64,000 nt of DNA from Candidatus Melainabacteria bacterium (GTDB taxonomy: Bacteria; Cyanobacteriota; Vampirovibrionia; Obscuribacterales; Obscuribacteraceae). The position numbers and the translations under genes are program-made. Positions 25,953 to 34,858 of the stretch are shown here, one piece after another. Every line of letters begins with the position of its first letter. Position 1 is the first letter of the stretch. The notes beneath the pieces were generated by a model. That model searched no databases and was not told the DNA's origin. It worked only from the letters and a program-made list of their open reading frames with translations. The stretch spans positions 4,278,001 through 4,342,000 of the forward strand of contig CP064963.1 of NCBI GenBank assembly GCA_016699165.1. The letters run 5' to 3'.

Positions 25953-26977
25953 ATAATAAGTTGATTAAGCCAAAAGTAGCAGTAATGGGAGTTTTACAAG
26001 ACGCGGTTAAAAACGCGATTGAAGAGCGTTTCACTTTTGTTGAAATGGAGCGAAGCGAGCCATTTGCCGAAAAAGAGATGATTAGCAATCTTCAGGGATT
26101 TGACGCTGTTTTGTGCGAACCTCTGGATAGTGTTTCACCCATCATAATGGATTCATGTCCATCCCTTCGAATGGTCTCTAATCGCGCTGTGGGTTTTGAC
26201 AATATCAGCATTGCTGAAGCGAGCAAACGCGGCATACTCGTTTGCAACACTCCTGGTGTTTTGGACGATGCCACAGCTGACCTTGCTTTTGCCTTGTTGC
26301 TTGCATGTTCAAGACGTATTTGCGAAGCCGATAGATATATCAGGCAGGGCAAATGGCAAGGTTTTCAGAGCAACTTGATGCTTGGTCCGGACTTGCAAGG
26401 AAAAACTTGCGGCATCATCGGTATGGGTAGAATTGGAAAAGCATTTGCCAAAAGAGCTATCGCTTTTGGCTTGGATATTATTTACACACGCCATTCTAAA
26501 CCAGATATGCTCGACAAAGAATTAGAGCGCGATATGGGTGCAAAACGAGTAGAAATGGTCGAGCTTCTTTCAAGTTCTGATTTTATTTCAATTCACTGTC
26601 CACTAAATCGTGCCACCAAAAGTTTGATTGGCAAGAAAGAACTTTCATGTATGAAAGAAACTGCCATTTTAATTAATACTTCAAGAGGCGCTGTAATCGA
26701 CCAATTGGCGTTGCTGCGTCATTTAGAAGCTAAAAAAATATTTGCCGCAGGTCTTGATGTATTTGAAGACGAGCCAAATGTGCCATCTGAATTTTTCTGT
26801 CTCGATAATGTGGTGCTGACGCCTCATATTGGTTCTGCCTGTTTTCAAACTAGACAAAATATTAGTATGACTGCCGCGCAAGCTATCATTGATGCATTTT
26901 CTGGACATAAACCCAAACATCTTTTGAATGACGAAGCTTTCGAGCAATTCTTAGACTCAGTCAAAGTAAAGGCATAA
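25949..26977 (+). CDS. D-2-hydroxyacid dehydrogenase (glyoxylate/hydroxypyruvate reductase-like)
   Basis: A 342-residue NAD(P)-dependent D-isomer-specific 2-hydroxyacid dehydrogenase. Seen: the Rossmann motif CGIIGMGRIGKAFAKRA, the catalytic Arg in NTSRGAVID, Glu in DVFEDEPNVP and His in LTPHIGSA. The substrate-binding domain contains NRAVGFDNIS. Its start overlaps the glpD stop by four bases. Glyoxylate or hydroxypyruvate reduction is the likeliest role by similarity to GyaR/GhrB-type enzymes, but phosphoglycerate or other 2-oxoacids are possible. The coupling with glpD suggests a role in C3 or glycerol metabolism. Confidence 0.88.
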   Translation: MNNKLIKPKVAVMGVLQDAVKNAIEERFTFVEMERSEPFAEKEMISNLQGFDAVLCEPLDSVSPIIMDSCPSLRMVSNRAVGFDNISIAEASKRGILVCNTPGVLDDATADLAFALLLACSRRICEADRYIRQGKWQGFQSNLMLGPDLQGKTCGIIGMGRIGKAFAKRAIAFGLDIIYTRHSKPDMLDKELERDMGAKRVEMVELLSSSDFISIHCPLNRATKSLIGKKELSCMKETAILINTSRGAVIDQLALLRHLEAKKIFAAGLDVFEDEPNVPSEFFCLDNVVLTPHIGSACFQTRQNISMTAAQAIIDAFSGHKPKHLLNDEAFEQFLDSVKVKA

Positions 26978-26984
26978 ACTAGTT

Positions 26985-28307
26985 ATGAGCGCCGCGCTTC
27001 AAAAGAAGGCTTGGTTCGCTTATTTTAGTTTTTTGTTGCTCTGGTTTTTAGCTACTTATGGCGACACCGTAGGAGCCTTTCTTGCTGACAGATTATTTGC
27101 TTACCAGAAAGATGGCTCTGTTTACACTTGTGATTTCATTCTCTATTACAACAATGGAATTTTAGCCTGGCGAGCCCTTAACGACCACATCAATATATAT
27201 GACCCGGTGCTTCAAAACCAAGGGTTAGAAAAATTGGTGGGCATGAAACTAGACAAAATATTTTATTCTCAATATCCGCCGTATCTTTTTTTGTTGATGA
27301 TGCCACTTCCCTTTTTACCCATAAAGGTAGTTTGGGTTTTGTGGGAAATATTTGGACTTGCCGGTATCGTATTTAGTATTAGCTATTTTTGTAAATCTTA
27401 TGCACTGAGCAATTTTAAAAAGGTTTGTTTATTAGTTGCGTCCCTTGCCAGTTTTCCTTATTGGCTGTGCTTCAGATTGGCTCAGGTGGCTCTTGTCCTT
27501 TATCCGGCATTTCTAGGCTATTGGTTGTGTTTGCAAAATAAAAAATGGTTTCAAGCTGGATTATTTGGTGGATTTTGTCTTTTGAAATTGCAGTATGCGC
27601 CTTTGATGTTTTTGGTTGGCATAACTCTTGGCGGATGGCAATTTTTTTCAGGCTTCTCTTTGATAGGCATGATTTATTTGCTTGGGTCTATTTTTATTTT
27701 GGGCTGGAAAAATGTAGGCGGTTATCCAGAAGCGCTTAAATACGGCGAGATAGGTGGTCAGGTAACAGGTGTATCGCCTGAGACTCAGCAAAATATCCGA
27801 GGACAATTAGTGTGTCTTTTACATTCAGATGGTCCAGAGATTCACAAAGTGGTCAGTGTTTTGTGGATATTGGGAAGTCTTGTTTTAGCGTATATATGGT
27901 ACAAAAATCGAAAAGCTATTTTGGACGGCAATAATCGCCTGTTCATGTACCTGGGATCAATAACGTTGTTGGCGTTGCTTATTACAAGCCCCCACACACA
28001 TAAACAAGACTATGTGTTTGTGGTGCTGCCTGCAATATGGATTTTGTTTGGATTGATACCGCAGGCTAAACAAAATAGCAAAAAGCTTGTTTGTCTAAAA
28101 TTTCTGATTATTGGATTTCCATTTTTAAGCTGGATGTTTTTTCTAATTACTGTTCTTATACCAGCAATTATTCAACCGTTCTTCGCCTGGGCAGTGATTC
28201 TTATAATATTGCTTTTGTGTTCTAAAAATGAACTTGCCATTTTTCAGTCAGATCAATCTTCATTGTCATCTGAATCTGAATCTTCTTCATCCGGGTCGAT
28301 ATCGTAA
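26985..28307 (+). CDS. GT87/DUF2029-like polytopic membrane glycosyltransferase
   Basis: 440 residues with about 9-10 hydrophobic spans. An early Asp in the first periplasmic loop (YTCDFILYYNNGILAWRA) is followed by NIYDP and YSQYPPYLFLLMMPLPFLP, the usual layout of GT-C fold, polyprenol-phosphate-sugar-dependent mannosyltransferases of family GT87. FRLAQVALVL and a KLQYAPL-type segment also fit. It starts 8 bases after the dehydrogenase stop. Its 3' end runs 55 bases into the convergent rsgA gene, so the C-terminal Ser/Glu tail shares DNA with the acidic RsgA tail. The acceptor is unknown. Confidence 0.72.
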   Translation: MSAALQKKAWFAYFSFLLLWFLATYGDTVGAFLADRLFAYQKDGSVYTCDFILYYNNGILAWRALNDHINIYDPVLQNQGLEKLVGMKLDKIFYSQYPPYLFLLMMPLPFLPIKVVWVLWEIFGLAGIVFSISYFCKSYALSNFKKVCLLVASLASFPYWLCFRLAQVALVLYPAFLGYWLCLQNKKWFQAGLFGGFCLLKLQYAPLMFLVGITLGGWQFFSGFSLIGMIYLLGSIFILGWKNVGGYPEALKYGEIGGQVTGVSPETQQNIRGQLVCLLHSDGPEIHKVVSVLWILGSLVLAYIWYKNRKAILDGNNRLFMYLGSITLLALLITSPHTHKQDYVFVVLPAIWILFGLIPQAKQNSKKLVCLKFLIIGFPFLSWMFFLITVLIPAIIQPFFAWAVILIILLLCSKNELAIFQSDQSSLSSESESSSSGSIS

Positions 28308-29374
28308 ACGACACGCTGCTTTTCTTTGCGTCTTGAAGCGGCTCTATACTTGCCTTTTAATTTTGGTATCAAAACCCCACCAGTTACTTTGGTGGTCGAC
28401 TCTATTTTGGTTGAAGTGCTGCGCCGCTCTTCATAAGCTTCTTGAGAGTGTTGCATTATTGATGCATAGCTCAAGTAACGCTCCACTAAAACTGGACTTG
28501 TATCATCTCGATTTATTTCTTCAAGAATTACACAACCATCTTCTACTAAGTGCAAACAGTTGGAAAAACGGCAGCTCTCCTTTAGTTTCACTATTTCAGG
28601 AAATTGCCACATAACCTCTTGAGGCTCTGGACATCTCAATTCGGCTAGGTTAAAACCAGGTGTGTCGGCCACCCAGGCAATATCTGACTTTTGGGTGCTT
28701 GACAACATTAAATTTTCGAAATGTGGATTTAATTGATAAAGCTCCGAAGCTGTCGTTGTATGTCTGCCAACTCCAAATTCGTTCTCCATAATTCCAGTTT
28801 TAAGTTCTAAATTTGGTTCCAGCCGATTGAGTAAACTAGATTTGCCAACGCCGGAAGGCCCGGCCAGTACTGTGATTCGGCCGCAGAGCATTTCGGCAAG
28901 CTCATCCATTCCGATTCCACTTGCAGCAGAACAGAGCAAAACTCGATAGCCCAATTCCTCATAAATGTTGCGCAAAGATAAAGCTTGATCGCCAGGCGCT
29001 AAATCGCATTTGTTAATGCACAAGATCGGCATGGTATCTGGCATTTCAAGTTGAAAGTGGACAATGTAACGGTCGCACCACAACTGGTTCCACTCTGGCT
29101 GCGCTATTGCCTGTACAATTACAACCTGGTCAACATTGGCAATATTGGGGCGAGAAGATTGGCTGCTTCGTTCGAGACATCTTATTATGACTGCCTCTTT
29201 GCGGTTGAGATCCAACTCCCCAAGCTCGACGCGATCTCCTACAAGGATAGAACTTCTTTCCTTCTTAATACGTCCACGAGCCTGGCAGTTAAGGGTGACA
29301 CCATCTTCCGGGAGAAAGACGACATAGCCTCCCGCGTGACTCCTTGTAACCAAACCCAATTTATCAGCAGCCAT
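28253..29374 (-). CDS. rsgA: Ribosome small-subunit-dependent GTPase A
   Basis: A circularly permuted GTPase that assists late 30S maturation. The order of G motifs is diagnostic: G4 CINKCDL comes first, then G1 GPSGVGKSSLLN and G3 DTPGF. An N-terminal OB fold (LVTRSHAGGYVVF) and a C-terminal zinc-knuckle segment (CRFSNCLHLVEDGC) are present. 373 residues, slightly long because of a C-terminal basic then very acidic tail (DPDEEDSDSDDNED). Its head lies 28 bases from the divergent typA start, and its tail overlaps the membrane gene at 26985-28307. Confidence 0.93.
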   Translation of the reverse strand: MAADKLGLVTRSHAGGYVVFLPEDGVTLNCQARGRIKKERSSILVGDRVELGELDLNRKEAVIIRCLERSSQSSRPNIANVDQVVIVQAIAQPEWNQLWCDRYIVHFQLEMPDTMPILCINKCDLAPGDQALSLRNIYEELGYRVLLCSAASGIGMDELAEMLCGRITVLAGPSGVGKSSLLNRLEPNLELKTGIMENEFGVGRHTTTASELYQLNPHFENLMLSSTQKSDIAWVADTPGFNLAELRCPEPQEVMWQFPEIVKLKESCRFSNCLHLVEDGCVILEEINRDDTSPVLVERYLSYASIMQHSQEAYEERRSTSTKIESTTKVTGGVLIPKLKGKYRAASRRKEKQRVVYDIDPDEEDSDSDDNED

Positions 29375-29402
29375 CAGATAAGCAAACTAAAGTAGAACAA
29401 TA

Positions 29403-31262
29403 ATGAATACACTAACAAAAAGCATAGTACCACGGTCTACCCAGCCAGAGCAGAAGAACCAGATGAAGGACACAACCAAAATCCGCAATATCGCCATTAT
29501 CGCCCACGTCGACCATGGCAAAACTACCCTTGTAGATGGCTTCTTGCACCAGACTGGTGTATTTCGTCAAAATCAGGAAATCGTCGATTGTGTCATGGAC
29601 TCAAACGATCTAGAACGTGAGCGCGGCATCACAATCCTGGCTAAAAATACTGCAGTCAACTATAAAGACTACTTAATCAATATTGTAGATACTCCAGGAC
29701 ACGCCGATTTTGGTGGCGAAGTGGAGCGTATCCTCGGTATGGTAGATAGCTGCATTCTAGTAGTAGATGCTGGCGAAGGCCCTATGCCACAGACTAGATT
29801 TGTTTTGCGTAAAGCACTCGAGCGCGGATTGTGTCCTATTGTTGTAATTAACAAAATCGACCGTCCAAATATTGACCCTCATGTAGCCGTAGATCGTGTG
29901 TTTGATTTATTCGTTGAATTAGGCGCTGAAAACGAGCAGCTCGACTTCCCTTACATTTTCGCTTCAGGCGTCCAAGGTTATGCAACCAAAGATCCGACTG
30001 TAGTACCCGAAGGCGACGACAAAAATCTTATTCCTCTTATAGATCTAATTGTCGAACATTGCCCAAGTCCGGTGGCAGATATCGAAAAGCCGCTGCAAAT
30101 GCAGGTCTCCATTCTCGACTACACAGACTATTTGGGTCGTATCGCGATTGGTCGTATTTATGCAGGGACCATCAAAGTTAATCAACCTGTCGTTTTGATG
30201 AAAGAAGACGGCAAATTGATCTCAGGTCGTATCGCCAAGTTATTCACCTTCCATGGCTTAAAGCGTGTGGAAGCAGAAGAAGCATATGCTGGAAATTTGG
30301 TTGCGATCTCAGGTCTTGCTGATGTGAACGTGGGCGACACCATCGCTCATCCTGAAAATCCAACAGCTCTCGTTCGTACACAAGTAGACGAGCCCACACT
30401 GAAAATGAGTTTTCTGGTGAATGATTCTCCTTTCTGCGGTCAGGAAGGCAAATTCGTTACTTCCAGACAATTGAGAGCACGATTATTTAAAGAACTAGAA
30501 ACCAATGTCAGTTTGCGTGTGCAAGAAACAGACACAACCGACACTTTCACAGTGAGTGGTCGTGGCGAATTGCACTTGGGTATCTTGATTGAGACCATGC
30601 GTCGCGAAGGTTATGAATTCCAGGTTTCAAGACCTGAAGTAATCATGAAAGAAATCGACGGCAAGCAATACGAACCTTTTGAAAGACTAATCATAGATCT
30701 TCCCGAAGAATTCACCGGTGCGGTGATGCAGGTTCTAGGACCCAGACGTGCTGAGTTGCAAGACATGGTGGTTGAGGGAACTCAAACACTGCTTAAATTT
30801 GTCATTCCCACACGCGGTATCATTGGTTTTCAAAGCGAGTTCTTGCGCTTGACCAAAGGCAACGGCGTAAAGAACCACAGTTTCCTTGAATACAGAGAAT
30901 ACTGCGGTGATATTCCAAGTCAACGAAATGGCGCGCTTGTGGCCTGGGAAGAGGGAGTGGCTACTGCCTACGCAATTCAACAATGCGAAGACCGCGGCGT
31001 TTTCTTCATCACACCGGGCACCAAAGTTTATGGTGGCATGATTGTGGGTGAATACAATCGTCAACAAGACTTAGACCTCAATGTGTGCAAGGCTAAAAAA
31101 CTGACCAATATTCGCAGCGCTGGAGCTGAAGTTATGGTTGCTCTGCAAGCACCTGTGGAAATGAGTCTGGAGCGTTGTCTTGAATACATTTCTTCTGATG
31201 AGCTTTTGGAAGTGACACCCACTAGTGTTAGAATGCGTAAGAGAAAGTTATCTCGTAAATAA
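29403..31262 (+). CDS. typA: GTP-binding protein TypA/BipA
   Basis: A translational GTPase related to EF-G that is involved in ribosome assembly and stress adaptation. Seen: G1 IIAHVDHGKTTLVDGFL, DSNDLERERGITILAKNT, G3 VDTPGHADFGGEVER and G4 VINKIDRP. Later come the EF-G-like domains with GRGELHLGILIETMRREG and the TypA-specific C-terminus (IIGFQSEFLRLTKGNG...NIRSAG). The 619-residue length is normal. The ATG at 29403 is used, and an in-frame ATG at 29463 would shorten the protein by 20 residues. It is followed at 30 bases by the FdhF/YdeP gene. Confidence 0.94.
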   Translation: MNTLTKSIVPRSTQPEQKNQMKDTTKIRNIAIIAHVDHGKTTLVDGFLHQTGVFRQNQEIVDCVMDSNDLERERGITILAKNTAVNYKDYLINIVDTPGHADFGGEVERILGMVDSCILVVDAGEGPMPQTRFVLRKALERGLCPIVVINKIDRPNIDPHVAVDRVFDLFVELGAENEQLDFPYIFASGVQGYATKDPTVVPEGDDKNLIPLIDLIVEHCPSPVADIEKPLQMQVSILDYTDYLGRIAIGRIYAGTIKVNQPVVLMKEDGKLISGRIAKLFTFHGLKRVEAEEAYAGNLVAISGLADVNVGDTIAHPENPTALVRTQVDEPTLKMSFLVNDSPFCGQEGKFVTSRQLRARLFKELETNVSLRVQETDTTDTFTVSGRGELHLGILIETMRREGYEFQVSRPEVIMKEIDGKQYEPFERLIIDLPEEFTGAVMQVLGPRRAELQDMVVEGTQTLLKFVIPTRGIIGFQSEFLRLTKGNGVKNHSFLEYREYCGDIPSQRNGALVAWEEGVATAYAIQQCEDRGVFFITPGTKVYGGMIVGEYNRQQDLDLNVCKAKKLTNIRSAGAEVMVALQAPVEMSLERCLEYISSDELLEVTPTSVRMRKRKLSRK

Positions 31263-31292
31263 CCGCACAAATCGCAAATAACCAGGAGCATC

Positions 31293-33470
31293 ATGGCTCG
31301 AAAAACAGTTCCAGGTGGTGGCTATCAGGCAGTTGCCTATACTGTTAAAAAGGCGCTCGAAGTAGGTCCGCTTAAATTGTGGAAACGCATGCGCTCGAAA
31401 AATGCGTGCAAGACTTGCGCGCTTGGAATGGGCGGAGTCAAAGGCGGCATGGTAAATGAAGCCGGACACTTTCCTGAGGTTTGTAAGAAATCGCTGCAAG
31501 CTCAAGTGGCAGACATGAAAGGCGCTTTGCCTATAGATTTTTACGACAAACACACAGTTGAAGAATATGGCAAATTTTCCTCTAAGCAATTAGAAGACGC
31601 AGGTCGCATCACGTATCCAGTGGTGCTTGAACCTGGAGCCACGCACTATAAACCAATCGATTGGGAAGTGGCGCTCGATAGGATGGCTGAGGCAATGAAA
31701 GCTTGTCGCTCCAATCCAGAGCGTGCGGTGGTCTATGCTTCTGGTCGCTCCAGCAACGAAGCTGGATTTATATTGCAGTCTTTTGCCAGAGCTTATGGTA
31801 CCAATCACGTGATGAATTGCTCTTATTACTGCCACCAGGCATCTGGCGTGGCACTAAATATGGTGTTTGGTTCGGGAACTGCAACAGTCGATTTAGAAGA
31901 TTTGTCGGATGCCGATTTAGTATTTGTAATTGGCGCAAATCCAGCATCCAATCATCCTCGCCTTATGACTCAGTTAGCCGCACTTCGCGCTCGTGGCGGA
32001 GCGGTGGTGGTGGTGAATCCACTGCGAGAATCTGGTCTTGATACATTTCATATTCCAAGCCAAATAAAGTCATATTTCTTTGGTAGCAAAATTGCTTCCA
32101 CTTATCTACAACCACATGCAGGCGGCGACACCGCGTTGTTTGTCGGCATCTTAAAGCGTATTGAAGAAAAGGGTCTTGTTAATCGAGATTTTGTTTTGAA
32201 GCATACGCTTGATTTTGAAAAAGTTCTGGAGCATGCCAAATCTTGTAGTTGGGATGATATCGTCCGACTAAGTGGTATCACAAAAAAAGAAATAGACGAC
32301 GTGGCCGAATTAGTGGCTAGAGCAAAATCGACTATATTTTCTTGGGCTATGGGTATCACGCACCATGCCTGGGGCGTAGACAATGTGCTTGCTATATGCA
32401 ATTTAGCTCTTGCCACAGCTAACGTGGGAAGACAGGGTGCTGGTCTCATGCCCATTCGTGGGCACTCTAATGTGCAGGGCATAGGTTCAATTGGATTTTC
32501 TCCCAAGTTGAAAGAGTCTATAACCAAAAAATTAGAAGACGTGTATAAATCTAGTTTTCCGACGTTCACTGGACATGATACTTTGAGCATGATTGAAGCT
32601 TGCGAGCGCGGAGAAATTGATTTTCTTTTTTGTCTGGGAGGCAATTTAGCCGCTTCAAATCCAGACCTGGACTGGGCTTCTGCTGCTATGAAAAAGGCTG
32701 GCATGACAGTTTATTTGTCGACCAAATTAAATGTGGGGCATTTCATTGGTCATGGCAAAACAACTATAATTTTGCCAGTACTTGCCCGCGATGAAGAACC
32801 GCAAGCCACCACTCAAGAGTCTATGTTTAATTATGTTCGACTTTCTGAAGGCGGTGAGCCTAACATGAAAGGCTTGATGAGAGCCGAGTCCGACATTGTT
32901 TGTGACTTGGCAAATAGAGTACTTGGACAAGAGCCATTCAACTGGTTGCGACTAAAAAGTCATGACGAAGTAAGAAAATTGATTGCTGAAATAATTCCAG
33001 GTTGGAGCGAATTAGGCACCATCAACGAAACAAAAAAAGAATTCATTATTCCTAATCGCGTTTTTCATACTCCTGAGTTTCCAACTGAGTCGGGTAAAGC
33101 AAATGCACACGTGACACCATTGCCGCAGTATGATACCGATAGTCTAAAAATGATTACCATTCGCTCTGAAGGTCAATTTAACAGTGTCGTCTACGAAGAA
33201 CACGATGTTTATAGAGGTATACCGCATCGCAATTGTGTTCTAGTTTCAGAAAACGATGCAAATAGACTCAGTCTTAAAGATGGACAAAAAGTGAAAGTAA
33301 TCGGCGAAGCTGGCAGTCTCGACAATATCGAACTAGTAGTAGGTGGTATCAGAGATGGTGTGGTGGCAATGTTCTATCCAGAATCGAACTACATCATTAA
33401 AGCTCGTCCCGATGAAAGATCGCGCACGCCTTCTTTTAAATTCGCACCTGTAAAAATAGAGGCTATGTAA
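31293..33470 (+). CDS. FdhF/YdeP family molybdopterin oxidoreductase
   Basis: A 725-residue bis-MGD-type oxidoreductase. The N-terminus has CKTCALGMGG instead of the four-Cys cluster of true formate dehydrogenases. ASGRSSNEAGFILQSFARAY and NCSYYCHQASGVAL (the loop before the metal) follow, then GANPASNHPRL and MPIRGHSNVQG, all typical of the FdhF/YdeP branch. The C-terminal dinucleotide-binding domain (about 600-725) includes TIRSEGQFNSVVYEEHDVYR. The substrate of this branch is poorly known, and it often acts in formate or acid-resistance metabolism. AGGAG precedes the ATG. Cys in YYCHQASG, not Sec, is encoded here. Confidence 0.88.
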   Translation: MARKTVPGGGYQAVAYTVKKALEVGPLKLWKRMRSKNACKTCALGMGGVKGGMVNEAGHFPEVCKKSLQAQVADMKGALPIDFYDKHTVEEYGKFSSKQLEDAGRITYPVVLEPGATHYKPIDWEVALDRMAEAMKACRSNPERAVVYASGRSSNEAGFILQSFARAYGTNHVMNCSYYCHQASGVALNMVFGSGTATVDLEDLSDADLVFVIGANPASNHPRLMTQLAALRARGGAVVVVNPLRESGLDTFHIPSQIKSYFFGSKIASTYLQPHAGGDTALFVGILKRIEEKGLVNRDFVLKHTLDFEKVLEHAKSCSWDDIVRLSGITKKEIDDVAELVARAKSTIFSWAMGITHHAWGVDNVLAICNLALATANVGRQGAGLMPIRGHSNVQGIGSIGFSPKLKESITKKLEDVYKSSFPTFTGHDTLSMIEACERGEIDFLFCLGGNLAASNPDLDWASAAMKKAGMTVYLSTKLNVGHFIGHGKTTIILPVLARDEEPQATTQESMFNYVRLSEGGEPNMKGLMRAESDIVCDLANRVLGQEPFNWLRLKSHDEVRKLIAEIIPGWSELGTINETKKEFIIPNRVFHTPEFPTESGKANAHVTPLPQYDTDSLKMITIRSEGQFNSVVYEEHDVYRGIPHRNCVLVSENDANRLSLKDGQKVKVIGEAGSLDNIELVVGGIRDGVVAMFYPESNYIIKARPDERSRTPSFKFAPVKIEAM

Positions 33471-34157
33471 TTATTTTTTGTTGAGTTGTTTCAACTCTTT
33501 GTCAGCTTTTTTTTCTTCTACTTTTGCTTGTTTAGCCAAAGACTTGACCGACTTTTCTATTTTGTTTACTTGATCCTGAAAAGCCATGGCCGAGCGAGCA
33601 ATGTCGTCTGCTTTTAAATCTGGTCCTTCTGTCACTTTGTCTAAATCGACTGCAAGTGGATTCATTCCACGAGCCAATTCTCTAATTTGATTCAGATCTT
33701 GTTTTCCTTCGTCAGGCATTTCTTTTGGCATAACCAGTGCGTTTATTTCGCTATCAACCATAGGTAAAAGTTGACCGACCTGATTCATAAAATAGTCGAG
33801 CCATTGTTTTCTTGGAGGAAGCGCGCCCATAGAAAGCACTCCAGTAGGACTTGGTATAGCTGGCAATATAATTGGTCCAATAACATCAGGCTGTACTGCT
33901 ACAACCTGATCTTGTCTTTGTGTTTCGCAAAAAATGTCAAATGCTGCTCGTTTTAAATGGTGCAAACTATTTGTTAGTTCTTTTAAGTGAGTAGTTAAAG
34001 CTACAGAATCAGCTTTGATTTGACCCTCAAGCACCTTTTGATCTGCAGGGGGTGTTGCAGTGGTCGAAGAGTCTTTTGTATCCTGGGCAAAAGCTGCACT
34101 GACACTTAAGTTTGTCAGAACCAAAACCAAAAATAAGTATCTTGATCTTTTGATCAT
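33471..34157 (-). CDS. Secreted helical hypothetical protein
   Basis: 228 residues with a clear signal peptide (LVLVLTNLSVSAAFA|Q). The body is helix-rich (DSVALTTHLKELTNSLHHLK), with a Pro/Ile-rich linker (about 98-116) and a Lys/Glu-rich coiled-coil tail (AKQAKVEEKKADKELKQLNK). No known family is recognised. Its stop directly abuts the stop of the FdhF/YdeP gene, and its start overlaps the stop of the membrane gene upstream by four bases, so it is the second gene of a two-gene unit. Confidence 0.65.
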   Translation of the reverse strand: MIKRSRYLFLVLVLTNLSVSAAFAQDTKDSSTTATPPADQKVLEGQIKADSVALTTHLKELTNSLHHLKRAAFDIFCETQRQDQVVAVQPDVIGPIILPAIPSPTGVLSMGALPPRKQWLDYFMNQVGQLLPMVDSEINALVMPKEMPDEGKQDLNQIRELARGMNPLAVDLDKVTEGPDLKADDIARSAMAFQDQVNKIEKSVKSLAKQAKVEEKKADKELKQLNKK

Positions 34158-34849
34158 AGTTTTTCTCCGACGATAGTTCTATCTTTGTTCAAAGCAAATG
34201 GCATCAAATCTGGTACTGCAGCATCATGCAAAACTCTATAGGCTTTTGCTTCTGCCAGTTTGGTAAACATGCTAGCAGGAATTGCTGTAATGACAAGACT
34301 GGCTCCAACACCTTCTATGAATAGTTGCACCAAACAGAAAAGCACAAGCTCCCACAATGAATTTTCGGTGCAATACCAGCTTGCTTTGAGCGATTCAATA
34401 GGACCACATTTATATTCGAGCATAAAATACAAATAAAATTGCAGTCTAATATAAATGTAAAAACCTGGAACAATAAGTACGATACATCCAATTGCTATTG
34501 CCAAATAAAATAAAATGGTCGCGCCTAGATATGGAAAGGTGATGGGAGTCGGCTTCCAGAGGGTGTTAGAATCAGGCTTTTCGCCATTTAAAAACATGAG
34601 ACAAGCAAGGTCTATACCAATTTTGGTTATCATCGCAATCCATGCTACCGCGATAGTCAAAACTAGCATGACTAGAACTTGTTGAAGACCCTTTGCAATA
34701 ACTATTTTTGCGACAGCTAAAAGCATTGCCGGTATTGTGATTACAAGACCCGTTAATCCCAGAAGACCTAGATAACGCCAGAAGTTTTTTTTGAACACTT
34801 CCCAGGAGGTTGCCAGAGTCTCGTCTAATGAAAAAACGGAATCAACCAT
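34154..34849 (-). CDS. Polytopic membrane protein (DUF975-like)
   Basis: 231 residues with about five to six hydrophobic spans. The N-terminal amphipathic segment (LDETLATSWEVFKKNFWRYL) followed by membrane pairs, and the later VLIVPGFYIYIRLQFYLYFM and PIESLKASWYCTENSLWELV, follow the layout of DUF975/glycerophosphodiesterase membrane-domain proteins, in which a 'SxxLxxG' helix precedes a large C-terminal pair. No enzymatic motif is seen. It overlaps the secreted protein downstream by ATGA and lies 9 bases after the GGDEF/EAL gene. Confidence 0.65.
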   Translation of the reverse strand: MVDSVFSLDETLATSWEVFKKNFWRYLGLLGLTGLVITIPAMLLAVAKIVIAKGLQQVLVMLVLTIAVAWIAMITKIGIDLACLMFLNGEKPDSNTLWKPTPITFPYLGATILFYLAIAIGCIVLIVPGFYIYIRLQFYLYFMLEYKCGPIESLKASWYCTENSLWELVLFCLVQLFIEGVGASLVITAIPASMFTKLAEAKAYRVLHDAAVPDLMPFALNKDRTIVGEKL

Positions 34850-34858
34850 TTCAAATCC

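Noticed and set aside
31293..33470. Selenocysteine in the FdhF/YdeP oxidoreductase
   Set aside because: The relevant positions are Cys codons and no in-frame TGA occurs; it gives no support for or against Sec use.
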